A stretch of DNA of 36,938 nt from contig JAEZCC010000027.1 in the NCBI GenBank assembly GCA_023412715.1, positions 1-36,938 on the forward strand, read 5' to 3'. The translations under genes and the position numbers were made by a program. The notes under the pieces are model-generated. The model searched no databases, was not told the origin of the DNA, and was given only the letters and a program-made list of their open reading frames with translations. The stretch is from Bacillota bacterium (GTDB lineage: Bacteria; Bacillota; Clostridia; Oscillospirales; Acutalibacteraceae). This document shows, piece by piece, positions 22,457 through 30,766 of the stretch (its first letter is position 1; every line of letters starts with the position of its first letter).

Positions 22457-23369
22457 CGTAATTCACCCACCTATGCTGCAGTTTCATCTGCACAAAAGTC
22501 AGAACCATGATAATCAGGAACAGAATCCAGCTGAGCGCCGAGGCGACGCCCATTTTGTAGTAGGTGAACCCGTATTTGTAGATGCGCTCCACCATGACCA
22601 TGGTGGAACCGCCTGGGCCGCCGTCCGGCGTCATGATGACCACCTGCGGGAAAATCTGGAAGGAGTTGATCATGCTGATGATAAGGACAAAGAAAATGGT
22701 CGGCGTCAGAAGGGGCAGCGTGATTTTGAAAAAGCGTTTGACCCGCCCCGCCCCGTCGATGGCCGCCGCTTCGTAATAATCGCGGTTGATGCCCTGCAGG
22801 CCGGCCAGCAGCATGAGGCCGAAATAGCCCATGTCCTTCCAGACCGACGCCAGAACAATCGCCGGCATCGCCCACTGCGGGCTTTGCAGCCACTGCGGGC
22901 CCTGAATGCCCACCGCGGAAAGCATGGCGTTCAAAATGCCGTACTGCGGGTTCAGCACCCACCTCCAGATCAGCGAGCCCGCCACCCACGACGTGATGAC
23001 GGGGATGTAATACACCACGCGGAAAAAGCCGACGCCGCGCACCTTGCTGTTCAGGATGGCCGCCACGCCGAGCGAAACGACCAGCATGATCGGGATGTAC
23101 AGCACGACGAATTTCAGGGTGTTCCGAATCACCTGCCAGAATTCGTCGCCGGTAAAAATGGAGGCGTAATTCTGAAAGCCGACATAGTACTGCTTCATAA
23201 AGCCCTGAAAATCGCTCGCCAGCGTCAGCCGGCTCAGACCGTCCCAGCTCGTCAGGCTGATGAGCAGCGTCGCCGCGATGGGGATCAGGCTGAACACGAA
23301 AAAGCCGATAAGGCTCGGCAGCAGGAACGGCAGCGCGGCGCGGAAGCCCGACGTGCGCGAAGATTTCAT
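22449..23369 (-). CDS. Carbohydrate ABC permease, MalF type
   Basis: A 306-residue permease of the MalF/CUT1 family with an N-terminal membrane anchor (LPFLLPSLIGFFVFSLIPIA) and the EAA loop YYEAAAIDGAGRVKRFFKI. It forms the heteromeric membrane channel with the MalG-type subunit. Its ATG overlaps the GH65 stop as ATGA, so expression is coupled to the phosphorylase. Confidence 0.92.
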   Translation of the reverse strand: MKSSRTSGFRAALPFLLPSLIGFFVFSLIPIAATLLISLTSWDGLSRLTLASDFQGFMKQYYVGFQNYASIFTGDEFWQVIRNTLKFVVLYIPIMLVVSLGVAAILNSKVRGVGFFRVVYYIPVITSWVAGSLIWRWVLNPQYGILNAMLSAVGIQGPQWLQSPQWAMPAIVLASVWKDMGYFGLMLLAGLQGINRDYYEAAAIDGAGRVKRFFKITLPLLTPTIFFVLIISMINSFQIFPQVVIMTPDGGPGGSTMVMVERIYKYGFTYYKMGVASALSWILFLIIMVLTFVQMKLQHRWVNYDD

Positions 23370-25570
23370 AAAGCACTCCCCCTTTTCGTCTCAGTCTGTC
23401 TTTCCGGGCCGGCCCCGGAACCGAGTTTATGCAGCGAGGCGCGTCCGCTTCCCACGGAGGCCTCGTATGCTTCGCCGCGGTAGAAAAAGCGGAACCGGAG
23501 GCCGCGGATGTTCTGCGGCAGGCGCGGCGTCAGCTTCGGCTTTCCGTTTTCAAAGGAAAGCCCGCCGAACCCGAACACGACCGTCTGCCAGCACTCCCCC
23601 AGGCAGGCGGCGTGCAGACCCTCCATGCCGGTGTTTTCCATCACGTCGCGCAGGTCCAGAAAGAGGGCCCTGCGAAAATAGGACCGCGCCGCGTCCGTCA
23701 GGCCGTTCTGCGCCGCGAACAGGGCGTGCGTGGCAAAGCTGAGGGTGGAATCGTGCAGGCACACCGGCTCAAAATCCTGCCAGGCGGCGAGCTTTTCCGC
23801 TGCGGTGAAGACCTCCGGCAGGCGCGTCATCAGCAGAATCACGTCGGCCTGCTTGATGACCCGGTACCGCTGCAGGCGGTCGAAGCAGACCGTCCGGTAG
23901 CTGGCCGCGTCGTTTTTTTTCAGGTCCGAAACGCGCACCGGTTCCAGCAGGTCGAAGGTGTCGTCCTGCTTCCAGCGGCCGGTGGCCGGGTCCCTCGGCA
24001 GTTTGATGGCGTCCTCCAGCGCGGCCCACGCCGCCGCCTCTTCCTCCGTGAGCGCCAGGCGCCGGGTGGCCGCCTCGTCGTTTTCAAGAAGGTAACGGGC
24101 GGCCCCGCGGGCAAGCCTCAGATTCCTTTTCACAAGCATGTTCGTATACAGATTGTTCCCGGTAATGCCGCAATATTCGTCCGGCCCCTTGCAGAACAGC
24201 AGATTCACGCGGCCGGTGCCGGGCTCCGGCGTGTAGCGGCCCGCCCAGAAGCGCGCGGTCTCGACATAGACCTCGGCCGCGCCGTGCGCGTAAAAATCAA
24301 GGTCGCCCGTCGCCTGTACGTACTGGTCCATGGCGAAGACGATGTCCGCCGTCACGTGAAGCTCCGAAGCGCCGATGTCCCAGCTTTCGCACTGCTCGCT
24401 GCCGTCGAACGACGCCATCCACGGGTAGCGGGCCCCGGGGCAGTTCATGCCCTGCGCGTGCCGTTTCGCCTGCGGAAGCGCGTCCGCCCGGTACCGCATC
24501 AGATTTTTTGCCGCGCCGGGGTCCGTGTAAAGGTAAAACGGCATCATGAACAGATCGCAGTCCCAGAAATAGCAGCCCTTATACCGCGTGTGGGTCAGGC
24601 CGCGCGCACCGATGCTGACGGAAGGGTCCCCGGCGGAATCGTTCGCTATCAGCTCAAAAATCTGGTAGCGCACCGCCGCGTCCGTCTCGCCGTCCCCCTC
24701 GATTTCGATATCCGCCGTTTCCCAGCGTTCGGCCCACGCGGCCCTGTTCTGCGCGAACAGCGCGTCGAAGCTCCAGTCCGGGGCCGGCCGCCTGATGCGC
24801 GGGTCCCGGTCCCTGCTTGTCGCCACGAAGGCGCACTGCTCGACCGAGGCGGTCTGCCCGGCGGAGACACGGCCCCCAAAGACAAGCCCCGCGCCCTCTT
24901 CGTCTTCGCTCACCCGCCGGAAGGCCAAGGCCCCGGCGCGGAACGCAACCTCTTCCCGGACGCGCAGGCGGGTCCCCTTCGCCGTCAGCTCGACGCACAG
25001 GCCGCCGTCCGAAAAATCCTTCCGCACAATTTCGGCGAGCTGCTCCGTCCGGGTGTTGTCTTTGGTCTGGTCGTCCGGCACCGGCAGGTTGCAGCAGGAG
25101 GTGCGGACGCCGCCGAACAATTCAAGGTCCATGTCCTCCTCCGGGGTGAGGGTAATCCTCTGGACCAGCAGGCCTGTATCGGCAAGCGAGAAAAAGCGCT
25201 CCTCTTTTACGCGCAGGGACTTCCCCGCGCACCGCGCCGTAAACTCGGCCGTAAACAGGCCGCCGCGCAGGTCGAGCGCGCGGCTCACGGCGGCGCCGCC
25301 GGTTGCGGCCTTCGTCCCGTCCGCCCATATCTTCGCGTAGACCGGCGTCGGCAGGTTCATAAAATCCGTGAGGCCCGGCTTCAGCTCGCCGAACATCCCG
25401 GCGACAAACAGGCCGTTCCGAAAGGGCGGGGCGTCGTCGGCACAGGCAAGATATCCGCGCGCCCCCATGCGTCCGTTCCCCGAAAAGAACACGCTTTCAA
25501 AAAAATCGTCGTCCCTGGCCGCGGGTTTCGTCCCGATGCTCCATTTTTCCAGCTTGATGTCATTTCTCAT
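23366..25570 (-). CDS. GH65 glycoside phosphorylase
   Basis: A 734-residue inverting phosphorylase of glycoside hydrolase family 65. The catalytic acid is Glu465 in CKGPDEY; the substrate pocket shows GCYFWDCDLFMMPFYLY, RYPWMASFDGSEQCE and ASELHVTADIVFAMDQYV. The probable phosphate-binding stretch near the C-terminus reads TGMEGLHAACLGECWQ, with Glu in a position I remember as usually Gly. Family members split maltose, kojibiose, nigerose, trehalose or related disaccharides into glucose and beta-glucose-1-phosphate, which fits the beta-phosphoglucomutase in the same operon. The exact linkage cannot be assigned by eye. It overlaps the upstream gene by 11 bases. Confidence 0.92.
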   Translation of the reverse strand: MRNDIKLEKWSIGTKPAARDDDFFESVFFSGNGRMGARGYLACADDAPPFRNGLFVAGMFGELKPGLTDFMNLPTPVYAKIWADGTKAATGGAAVSRALDLRGGLFTAEFTARCAGKSLRVKEERFFSLADTGLLVQRITLTPEEDMDLELFGGVRTSCCNLPVPDDQTKDNTRTEQLAEIVRKDFSDGGLCVELTAKGTRLRVREEVAFRAGALAFRRVSEDEEGAGLVFGGRVSAGQTASVEQCAFVATSRDRDPRIRRPAPDWSFDALFAQNRAAWAERWETADIEIEGDGETDAAVRYQIFELIANDSAGDPSVSIGARGLTHTRYKGCYFWDCDLFMMPFYLYTDPGAAKNLMRYRADALPQAKRHAQGMNCPGARYPWMASFDGSEQCESWDIGASELHVTADIVFAMDQYVQATGDLDFYAHGAAEVYVETARFWAGRYTPEPGTGRVNLLFCKGPDEYCGITGNNLYTNMLVKRNLRLARGAARYLLENDEAATRRLALTEEEAAAWAALEDAIKLPRDPATGRWKQDDTFDLLEPVRVSDLKKNDAASYRTVCFDRLQRYRVIKQADVILLMTRLPEVFTAAEKLAAWQDFEPVCLHDSTLSFATHALFAAQNGLTDAARSYFRRALFLDLRDVMENTGMEGLHAACLGECWQTVVFGFGGLSFENGKPKLTPRLPQNIRGLRFRFFYRGEAYEASVGSGRASLHKLGSGAGPERQTETKRGSAL

Positions 25571-27362
25571 CGACGCGGTCCAGCCTTTCCTTTGTTTGTT
25601 TCATCGCGTGGCACAAAAAACCGGCGCAGGTCGCAAACGCCGCGCCCGTCGCACACTCGCCCGTGTTTTCGTCCACGCTCTCGCAGGCGATCAGATCGTC
25701 CATCCCGACCCTGTGCAGAAAATCCGCGCTCCGCCGGACCCGGCCGCACAGAAGGCTGTTGGCGACGCTGAGGATCCACGGGTGCGGCGCGTGCGGGCAG
25801 CCGATTTCGGCAAACCTGCACGAAGAGAAGCTGTACGGGTAGTCGGCGGAGCGGATCAGATCGACCGTATTGCGGTAGATTTCGTCGTCCGGCCCGCAGA
25901 AGCCGTAGTACGGAAGAAGCTGCAGGCTGCCCGGCGGCTCGTCGTAGATATTGTAATGGCCGAGCAGATCCACGGACCACGCGTAAAATTTTCTGCCGTC
26001 CTTTTCTTTCACGCACAGCCACCCGATTGCCTCCCGGACTTTTTCGGCCGTCCGTTCCAGCTCCCGGTAGGCGGGAAACAGACGCGCGGCCGCGCGGAGG
26101 GCCGCCCAGACCAGAACGTTGTCGTAGGTGACGTAGGGGTAGACGCGCTCGTCATCCGTCGGCTGCAAAAACGTGTCGTACAGCTCTTCGGAGGCGCTGC
26201 GGTGCTGCCCGAGCCGGCGCAGGATCTGTTTGACCCCGGACCGCACGGCTTCCTCTTCCAGAATCGACGCGTCGCCCGCGGCCTTCGCGTACATTTCAAG
26301 CGCCAGCACCGGCGCCGCCAGCTCATCCAGCTCGAAGCCGGGCTCGAGCACGGTACCGTCGATATAGCGCGAATGGACCCCGAAATTTCTTGCCTGGCGC
26401 CGGTACACGGAAAGAAGCATCTCGCGCGCGAGTTCCGGGTCTGCGTCCAGCACGGCGGGGAAGCTCCACAGCAGGCTGTCGCGGTCCCAGTACGCCGCGC
26501 TGACGTAATAGCGCGGGCTGCGGCTCGTGACGACCACAAGCTCTTCCGTGTCCAGCGTGACGCCGGTCGAAAAGAAGATGCAGAAGAACAGATTGGTATT
26601 GTAAAGCTGCGTCAGCTTCCCGTCCCGGAACTCAACGGCGCGTTTCCCGAGCCACGCGAGCGTGCGCTCCAGCTCGAACCCGTACCCCTGCCGCAGCATT
26701 TCTTTGGCGCTGGTCGCGGCGGCGACCTCCTCGAACCCGAGGCCCCAGTACACCGTCAGCGAACAGTTTCGGCCCGGGGCAAGCGTCTCCGCCCGGGCCA
26801 GGCGGTAGTCGACCCCGTCCGCGCCGGTGGAAAAAGAGGTCTCGCATTCTCTGTCCGCCATGGGCGCGAACGCAAACAGGGGCGTCCCGCAGCGCGCGTC
26901 GAACACGATGCCGTCGTTCCAGGCACTTTTGAAGCAGCGCTGCGCCGCGTCAATCCGCTTCTCCTCGTTGACGCAGTGCCAGCTCGACGCCCAGCGCCCC
27001 TCAAGGCCGAATTCGGCCCTGTACGGAGCTTCCGAATGGTTCTCGAGCTCCAGCCGAACCAGAAAGCCGCGCTCCTCCACCGGCGCCAGAATCACGCCCC
27101 GCAGGGAAAGGCCGCCGGACTGCAGCTTGAAGCAGGGAATCCAGTACCCGAGCCGCTCCCATTCCGGCGCCCGCAGCGGGAAGGATTCCCCGTCGATTTT
27201 CAGGAACGGAGCAATCAGCGGCTTCCCTTCGTCGCCGCGCAGGTCGATCAGGCCTTTGCACCCCATGGAAAGAAAGGTCATATCGCAGATTCCGGCCGTT
27301 TCCCGCCGTATCCGCGGCAGGGAAATCATCTGGTTCCCGGTCGGTATGTAAGAGGACGACAT
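25560..27362 (-). CDS. Unassigned (alpha/alpha)6-barrel-like carbohydrate-active protein
   Basis: A 600-residue protein, first in the operon, that I cannot place in a named family. The N-terminal half (about 1-250) looks like a beta-sandwich (LRGVILAPVEERGFLVRLEL; YRAEFGLEGRWASSWH). The C-terminal half is helical with motifs of six-hairpin glycosidases: YYVSAAYWDRDSLLWSFPAV, LEPGFELDELAAPVLALEMY, YVTYDNVLVWAALRAAARLF, and a terminal TGECATGAAFATCAGFL. There is no signal peptide, so it is cytoplasmic. RDS and DE residues could be catalytic. A hydrolase or phosphorylase acting on the imported oligosaccharide is inferred. AGGAGG precedes the ATG. It is the operon's only unexplained enzyme. Confidence 0.8.
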   Translation of the reverse strand: MSSSYIPTGNQMISLPRIRRETAGICDMTFLSMGCKGLIDLRGDEGKPLIAPFLKIDGESFPLRAPEWERLGYWIPCFKLQSGGLSLRGVILAPVEERGFLVRLELENHSEAPYRAEFGLEGRWASSWHCVNEEKRIDAAQRCFKSAWNDGIVFDARCGTPLFAFAPMADRECETSFSTGADGVDYRLARAETLAPGRNCSLTVYWGLGFEEVAAATSAKEMLRQGYGFELERTLAWLGKRAVEFRDGKLTQLYNTNLFFCIFFSTGVTLDTEELVVVTSRSPRYYVSAAYWDRDSLLWSFPAVLDADPELAREMLLSVYRRQARNFGVHSRYIDGTVLEPGFELDELAAPVLALEMYAKAAGDASILEEEAVRSGVKQILRRLGQHRSASEELYDTFLQPTDDERVYPYVTYDNVLVWAALRAAARLFPAYRELERTAEKVREAIGWLCVKEKDGRKFYAWSVDLLGHYNIYDEPPGSLQLLPYYGFCGPDDEIYRNTVDLIRSADYPYSFSSCRFAEIGCPHAPHPWILSVANSLLCGRVRRSADFLHRVGMDDLIACESVDENTGECATGAAFATCAGFLCHAMKQTKERLDRVDEK

Positions 27363-27380
27363 GAAAACAACCTCCTGCTG

Positions 27381-27438
27381 TTTAATCGGTTAAATTTGAA
27401 TCCAACAAAAATATAGCGGATAATCAACATATTGTCAA
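27381..27438 (-). promoter_or_regulatory. Promoter and operator of the GH65/GH31 operon
   Basis: On the minus strand TTGACA (27433-27438), 17 bases and TATATT (27410-27415) make a strong sigma-A promoter. TTTAATCGGTTAAA (27381-27394) just downstream is a LacI-type operator one pair short of perfect, covering the early transcribed region. It closely matches the operator on the lacI side. Confidence 0.8.
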
Positions 27439-27477
27439 TAGTATAGCCCGAATATAAATATTTTTTATGTAAAACTC

Positions 27478-27535
27478 TTGACAAGGCACAAAATTATCGT
27501 TATTATTAACTCGAAATTAGTTTAATCGATTAAAC
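27478..27535 (+). promoter_or_regulatory. Promoter and operator of the LacI regulator
   Basis: TTGACA (27478-27483), 17 bases and TATTAT (27501-27506) make a strong sigma-A promoter. GTTTAATCGATTAAAC (27520-27535) is a perfect 16-base palindrome with a central CG, placed at about +8. Its core is shared with the operator at 27381-27394, so one repressor probably controls both directions. Confidence 0.82.
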
Positions 27536-27552
27536 AAAAGTGGGAATGATTC

Positions 27553-28599
27553 ATGAATAAAAAGGTCACGATCAAACAGGTCGCCGCGGCGGCGGGCGTC
27601 TCGCCGGCAACGGTCTCGTATGTGCTCAACAAGAAAAGGACCATTTCCGAAGAGACGAAGCGCCGCGTCTGGGGCGCCATCAGCGCGCTGGACTACGTGC
27701 CGGATCTCTCCGCGCGCAGCCTGACGGCCGGAAGCTCCAAGCTGATCGGCGTGGTGGTCCCGCAGACGGAAGAGGGCAACCGCCTGATGTTTGAAAATAA
27801 CTTCTACAGCGAAATTCTTGGGAGCATCGAGCTGTGCGCGAGAAAACGCGGGTACCACGTACTGATTTCCGCGTCGGACTCGAACGAAACGTACCTGACC
27901 CTGGCAAAAGAGCGGAACCTGGACGGGATCATCGCAATCGGGATGTATCCCAACAGCTTCTACCAGGAGATGAAAAAATCCCAGAAGCCCATCGTTCTGG
28001 TCGACAGCTACTGCAACGACCACTATTACCACAGCGTCAGCGTCGACGACGCTTACGGCAGCTATCTTGCGACAAAATATATGATTGAGCACGGGCACCG
28101 CGAAATCGCCTTCTTCTGCGGCGAAATCCGGGAAAACGGCGTGATGAAGCAGCGCCTGAAGGGCTACCGCGAGGCGATGGAAGAAACGGGGCTCGCGTTC
28201 AGCCCGGACTATGTGTTCGAAGGCAAAATCGATTACGAGAACGGCATCGGGCTGACAAACAGGCTGTGCGACTCCGGCCTGAAGGCGACGGCCGTCGTCG
28301 CTTCCGCCGACATTCTCGCAATCAGCGCCATGAAGGCCTTTTACGAACGCGGAATCCGCGTGCCGGACGATATCTCCGTCATCGGCTTCGACGATCTGCA
28401 GGTTTCAAAGTACCTGACGCCCGGCCTCACGACGGTCCACCAGGATATTTCGGGAAAAGGCGAACGCGCCATGGAGCTGCTGTTCAACAGCATGGAGGAT
28501 CCGACCCTGACCAAGCGGGAAGAGATCATGCCCGTAGAGATTGTGGAACGCGGCTCGGTAAAGGCTCTGAATGTTCCCACGGAAAGGCAGGTGAAATGA
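27553..28599 (+). CDS. LacI family repressor of the oligosaccharide locus
   Basis: A 348-residue LacI/GalR regulator. Helix-turn-helix: VTIKQVAAAAGVSPATVSYVL (residues 4-24). The hinge segment YVPDLSARSLTAGSSKLIGV and effector domain (VSVDDAYGSYLATKYMIEHG; SVIGFDDLQVSKYLTPGLTT) are normal. It faces away from the GH65/GH31 operon, with matching palindromes in both promoters, so it is the probable repressor of that operon and of itself. The inducer would be the imported sugar or a product of it. A terminator-like hairpin directly after its stop separates it from the binding-protein gene. Confidence 0.92.
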   Translation: MNKKVTIKQVAAAAGVSPATVSYVLNKKRTISEETKRRVWGAISALDYVPDLSARSLTAGSSKLIGVVVPQTEEGNRLMFENNFYSEILGSIELCARKRGYHVLISASDSNETYLTLAKERNLDGIIAIGMYPNSFYQEMKKSQKPIVLVDSYCNDHYYHSVSVDDAYGSYLATKYMIEHGHREIAFFCGEIRENGVMKQRLKGYREAMEETGLAFSPDYVFEGKIDYENGIGLTNRLCDSGLKATAVVASADILAISAMKAFYERGIRVPDDISVIGFDDLQVSKYLTPGLTTVHQDISGKGERAMELLFNSMEDPTLTKREEIMPVEIVERGSVKALNVPTERQVK

Positions 28600-28639
28600 A
28601 AAAGGCTACACCGCCGGCAAAAGCATGTGTAGTCTTTTT
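28600..28639 (+). terminator. Terminator-like hairpin between lacI and the binding-protein gene
   Basis: Bases 28600-28611 pair with 28627-28638 (one G-U pair) around a 15-base loop, and the 3' arm runs into five T residues. It starts at the lacI stop codon. It should end or attenuate lacI transcription before the binding-protein gene. Confidence 0.6.
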
Positions 28640-28660
28640 GTAAAAGCAGACAGCAGCCCG

Positions 28661-28698
28661 CCGCCCGCTTCCGCTCTTATTGTAGCGGAAAGAGGCGG
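28661..28698 (+). other. Second leader hairpin before the binding-protein gene
   Basis: CCGCC (28661-28665) pairs with GGCGG (28694-28698), and CTTCCGCT (28668-28675) with AGCGGAAAG (28684-28692, one bulge). There is no T run after it, so it is not a terminator. It may protect or expose the mRNA start of the abundant binding protein, whose ribosome binding site is 23 bases downstream. Confidence 0.45.
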
Positions 28699-28729
28699 AA
28701 AAAGCAACCAAAATAAAGATGGAGGAATC

Positions 28730-30055
28730 ATGATGAAAATGCAGCGCTCTATTTTAAGCCTGGTTCTGACGGCACTGATGTTCACCTCTGCCGCGTGTTC
28801 GTCGGCACCCGCCGCGAGCAGTCAGAGCGGGTCCGCCGGGACTTCCGCAGCTTCCGCGTCTTCCGCCTCCGGGCCGGTCACCATCACGTTCGACCAGTTC
28901 TCCGGTTCCGGCGACAACGAGCAGTATCTGCAGAAGATGATCGACGCCTACAAGGCGGAAAACCCGAACGTCACCATCAAAATGCAGTCCTACGGCTACG
29001 ACGATTATTTCACCCAGCTGACGACGAAGGTGGCCGGCGGCAAGGCCGCGGACGTGTTCGAGCTGAACTATGAAAATTTCGTTTCCTACGCGAAGAAAAA
29101 CGCCCTGATGCCTCTTGACGATCTCATCAAATCCCAGAACGTCGACGTTTCGATATACAACCAGACCGCCCTGAAGGCGTTCAGCGCAGACGGCAAGCAG
29201 TACGGCGTGCCCGACAGCTTCTCGACTGTCCTTCTTTTCTACAACAAGGATCTGTTCGACAAGGCGAAGGTCTCTTACCCGACCGACGACTGGAAATGGT
29301 CGGACGCCATGGCGGCGGCTCAGAAAATCCGCGCGCTCGGCAAAGACACCTACGGCTATTACCACCCCTGCACCTTCAACGAATTCTATAAGGTTGCAAA
29401 GCAGAACGGCGGCGGCCTGATCAGTGCCGACGGCAAGTCGTTCACCATGGATTCTCCGGCCAACGTGCAGGCGCTGCAGTACATGGTGGATATGCAGGCC
29501 AAAACCAACGTCATGCCGACCGCCGCGCAGGTCGAGCGGACCGCCAACGCCGACTGGGATCTCTTCAAGTCCGGCCGCCTCGGCATGCTGGTCACCGGCT
29601 GCTGGGCCTTCCCGGATTTTGCGAAGAACTGCAATTTCAAATGGGACGTCGTCGTCGAGCCGGGCAACACGCAGAAGGCGACGCATTTCTTCTCCAACGG
29701 ATACGTGATCAACAAGGACAGCAAGGTGGCGGACGAAGCGGTTAAATTCATCACCTTCATTTCCTCCAACAAGGAGGCGACCCAGATCCGCCTCGACGCC
29801 GGGTGGGAGCTGCCGCCGGTCAACGACAAATCCATCATCGACCAATACACGGCACAGACGCCCCCTTCCAACCGGCAGGCCGTGTTCAAGAGTCTCGACT
29901 ACCTGGTGACGCCGCCGGTCATCTCGCAGTACCAGGAGCTGCAGGATATTGTCGGCAAGCACCTGGACGCCGCCGTGGCGGGCACGGTGACCCCCGCGCA
30001 GGCCATGAAAGACATGCAGGCCGACTGTACGCAGAAGATCGACCTCTCCAAATAG
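28730..30055 (+). CDS. Carbohydrate ABC transporter solute-binding lipoprotein
   Basis: A 441-residue extracellular solute-binding protein of the MalE/CUT1 group. The signal peptide ends in TSAAC (lipidated Cys23), followed by a Ser/Ala-rich linker and the binding domain (VTITFDQFSGSGDNEQYLQK; KVAGGKAADVFELNYENF; GVPDSFSTVLLFYNKDLFDK; KSGRLGMLVTGCWAFPDF). GGAGG at 28721-28725 could serve ATG 28730 or ATG 28733; the second has the better spacing. It delivers sugar to the MalF/MalG permeases encoded by the divergent operon. Being separate from the permeases allows higher expression. A strong terminator follows. Confidence 0.92.
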   Translation: MMKMQRSILSLVLTALMFTSAACSSAPAASSQSGSAGTSAASASSASGPVTITFDQFSGSGDNEQYLQKMIDAYKAENPNVTIKMQSYGYDDYFTQLTTKVAGGKAADVFELNYENFVSYAKKNALMPLDDLIKSQNVDVSIYNQTALKAFSADGKQYGVPDSFSTVLLFYNKDLFDKAKVSYPTDDWKWSDAMAAAQKIRALGKDTYGYYHPCTFNEFYKVAKQNGGGLISADGKSFTMDSPANVQALQYMVDMQAKTNVMPTAAQVERTANADWDLFKSGRLGMLVTGCWAFPDFAKNCNFKWDVVVEPGNTQKATHFFSNGYVINKDSKVADEAVKFITFISSNKEATQIRLDAGWELPPVNDKSIIDQYTAQTPPSNRQAVFKSLDYLVTPPVISQYQELQDIVGKHLDAAVAGTVTPAQAMKDMQADCTQKIDLSK

Positions 30056-30090
30056 CTGCCCGCAAGGTCCGTCCATAAACGGAAACCCAC

Positions 30091-30129
30091 AAAATCAGGG
30101 CCACGCATTGAACGCGTGGCCCTGATTTT
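30091..30129. terminator. Bidirectional terminator after the binding-protein gene
   Basis: A perfect 16-base stem (30091-30106 with 30114-30129) and seven-base loop, with A4 on the left and a seven-T run on the right. It ends the plus-strand binding-protein transcript and can also end the convergent FMN-reductase transcript. Confidence 0.88.
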
Positions 30130-30145
30130 TTTGCCGCGCTCCGGC

Positions 30146-30712
30146 TCAGCGGGAACCCGAAACGGTCCCGACCCATTTGGCGAACGCGCCCATAAATGTT
30201 TTGAGGTATTCGCGGGTCCGATCGTCCATCAGCTCGCCCTGGCTGTTCAGCAGGGAGGCCACGTTGCCGATGTAGGCCTCCGGCTGCTGGAGCAGCAGGA
30301 CGTTCAGGAACACCATCGGCTGGCGCAGGTGGTGGTTCGCGCCGAAAGCGCCGAGGCTGCCGGGCGAGACGCTGATGATGGCGCCCGGCTTTCCGTCCCA
30401 GGCGTTGTGCCCGTACGGGCGGGAGCCGACGTCCAGCGCATTTTTCAGCACGGCCGGCACCGAGCGGTTGTATTCCGGCGTGACGAACAGAAATCCGTCG
30501 AGCGCCGCAATCTCTTTGCGGAAGCGGACCCAGGCCTCGGGCGGGTTTCCGTCGTCGTCGAAATCCGAGTTGTACATCGCCAGGCCGCCGATGTCGATGA
30601 ACTGCATGGCAAGCTCTGCAGGCGCCAGAGAGGCGGCCGCCCTCGCAATGGAGCGGCTGAAGGAATCGCGGCGCAGGCTGCCTACGAAAACCCCGATTTT
30701 TTTACTGCTCAT
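30146..30712 (-). CDS. NAD(P)H-dependent FMN reductase
   Basis: A 188-residue flavodoxin-like reductase of the NADPH-dependent FMN reductase family. The FMN phosphate loop is GSLRRDSFSRS, and TPEYNRSVPAVLKNALD is the second FMN contact; ISVSPGSLGAFGANHHLR is also typical. The start at 30712 is chosen because AAGGAG lies seven to eight bases upstream; a TTG 16 codons earlier is open but unsupported. Relatives reduce quinones, chromate or azo compounds. It lies 54 bases after the Rrf2/NAD(P)-binding gene on the same strand and is probably in its operon, which suggests a redox-stress role. Confidence 0.88.
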   Translation of the reverse strand: MSSKKIGVFVGSLRRDSFSRSIARAAASLAPAELAMQFIDIGGLAMYNSDFDDDGNPPEAWVRFRKEIAALDGFLFVTPEYNRSVPAVLKNALDVGSRPYGHNAWDGKPGAIISVSPGSLGAFGANHHLRQPMVFLNVLLLQQPEAYIGNVASLLNSQGELMDDRTREYLKTFMGAFAKWVGTVSGSR

Positions 30713-30766
30713 AAAAAACACTCCTTTATTTGTGTTTATTTCAGATGGATCTTTTGTCAAAGAAAA

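Noticed and set aside
23429..25771. A 780-codon plus-strand open frame opposite the GH65 gene
   Set aside because: It is the antisense shadow of a long GC-rich gene; composition is Arg/Ala/Pro-rich and no domain is seen.
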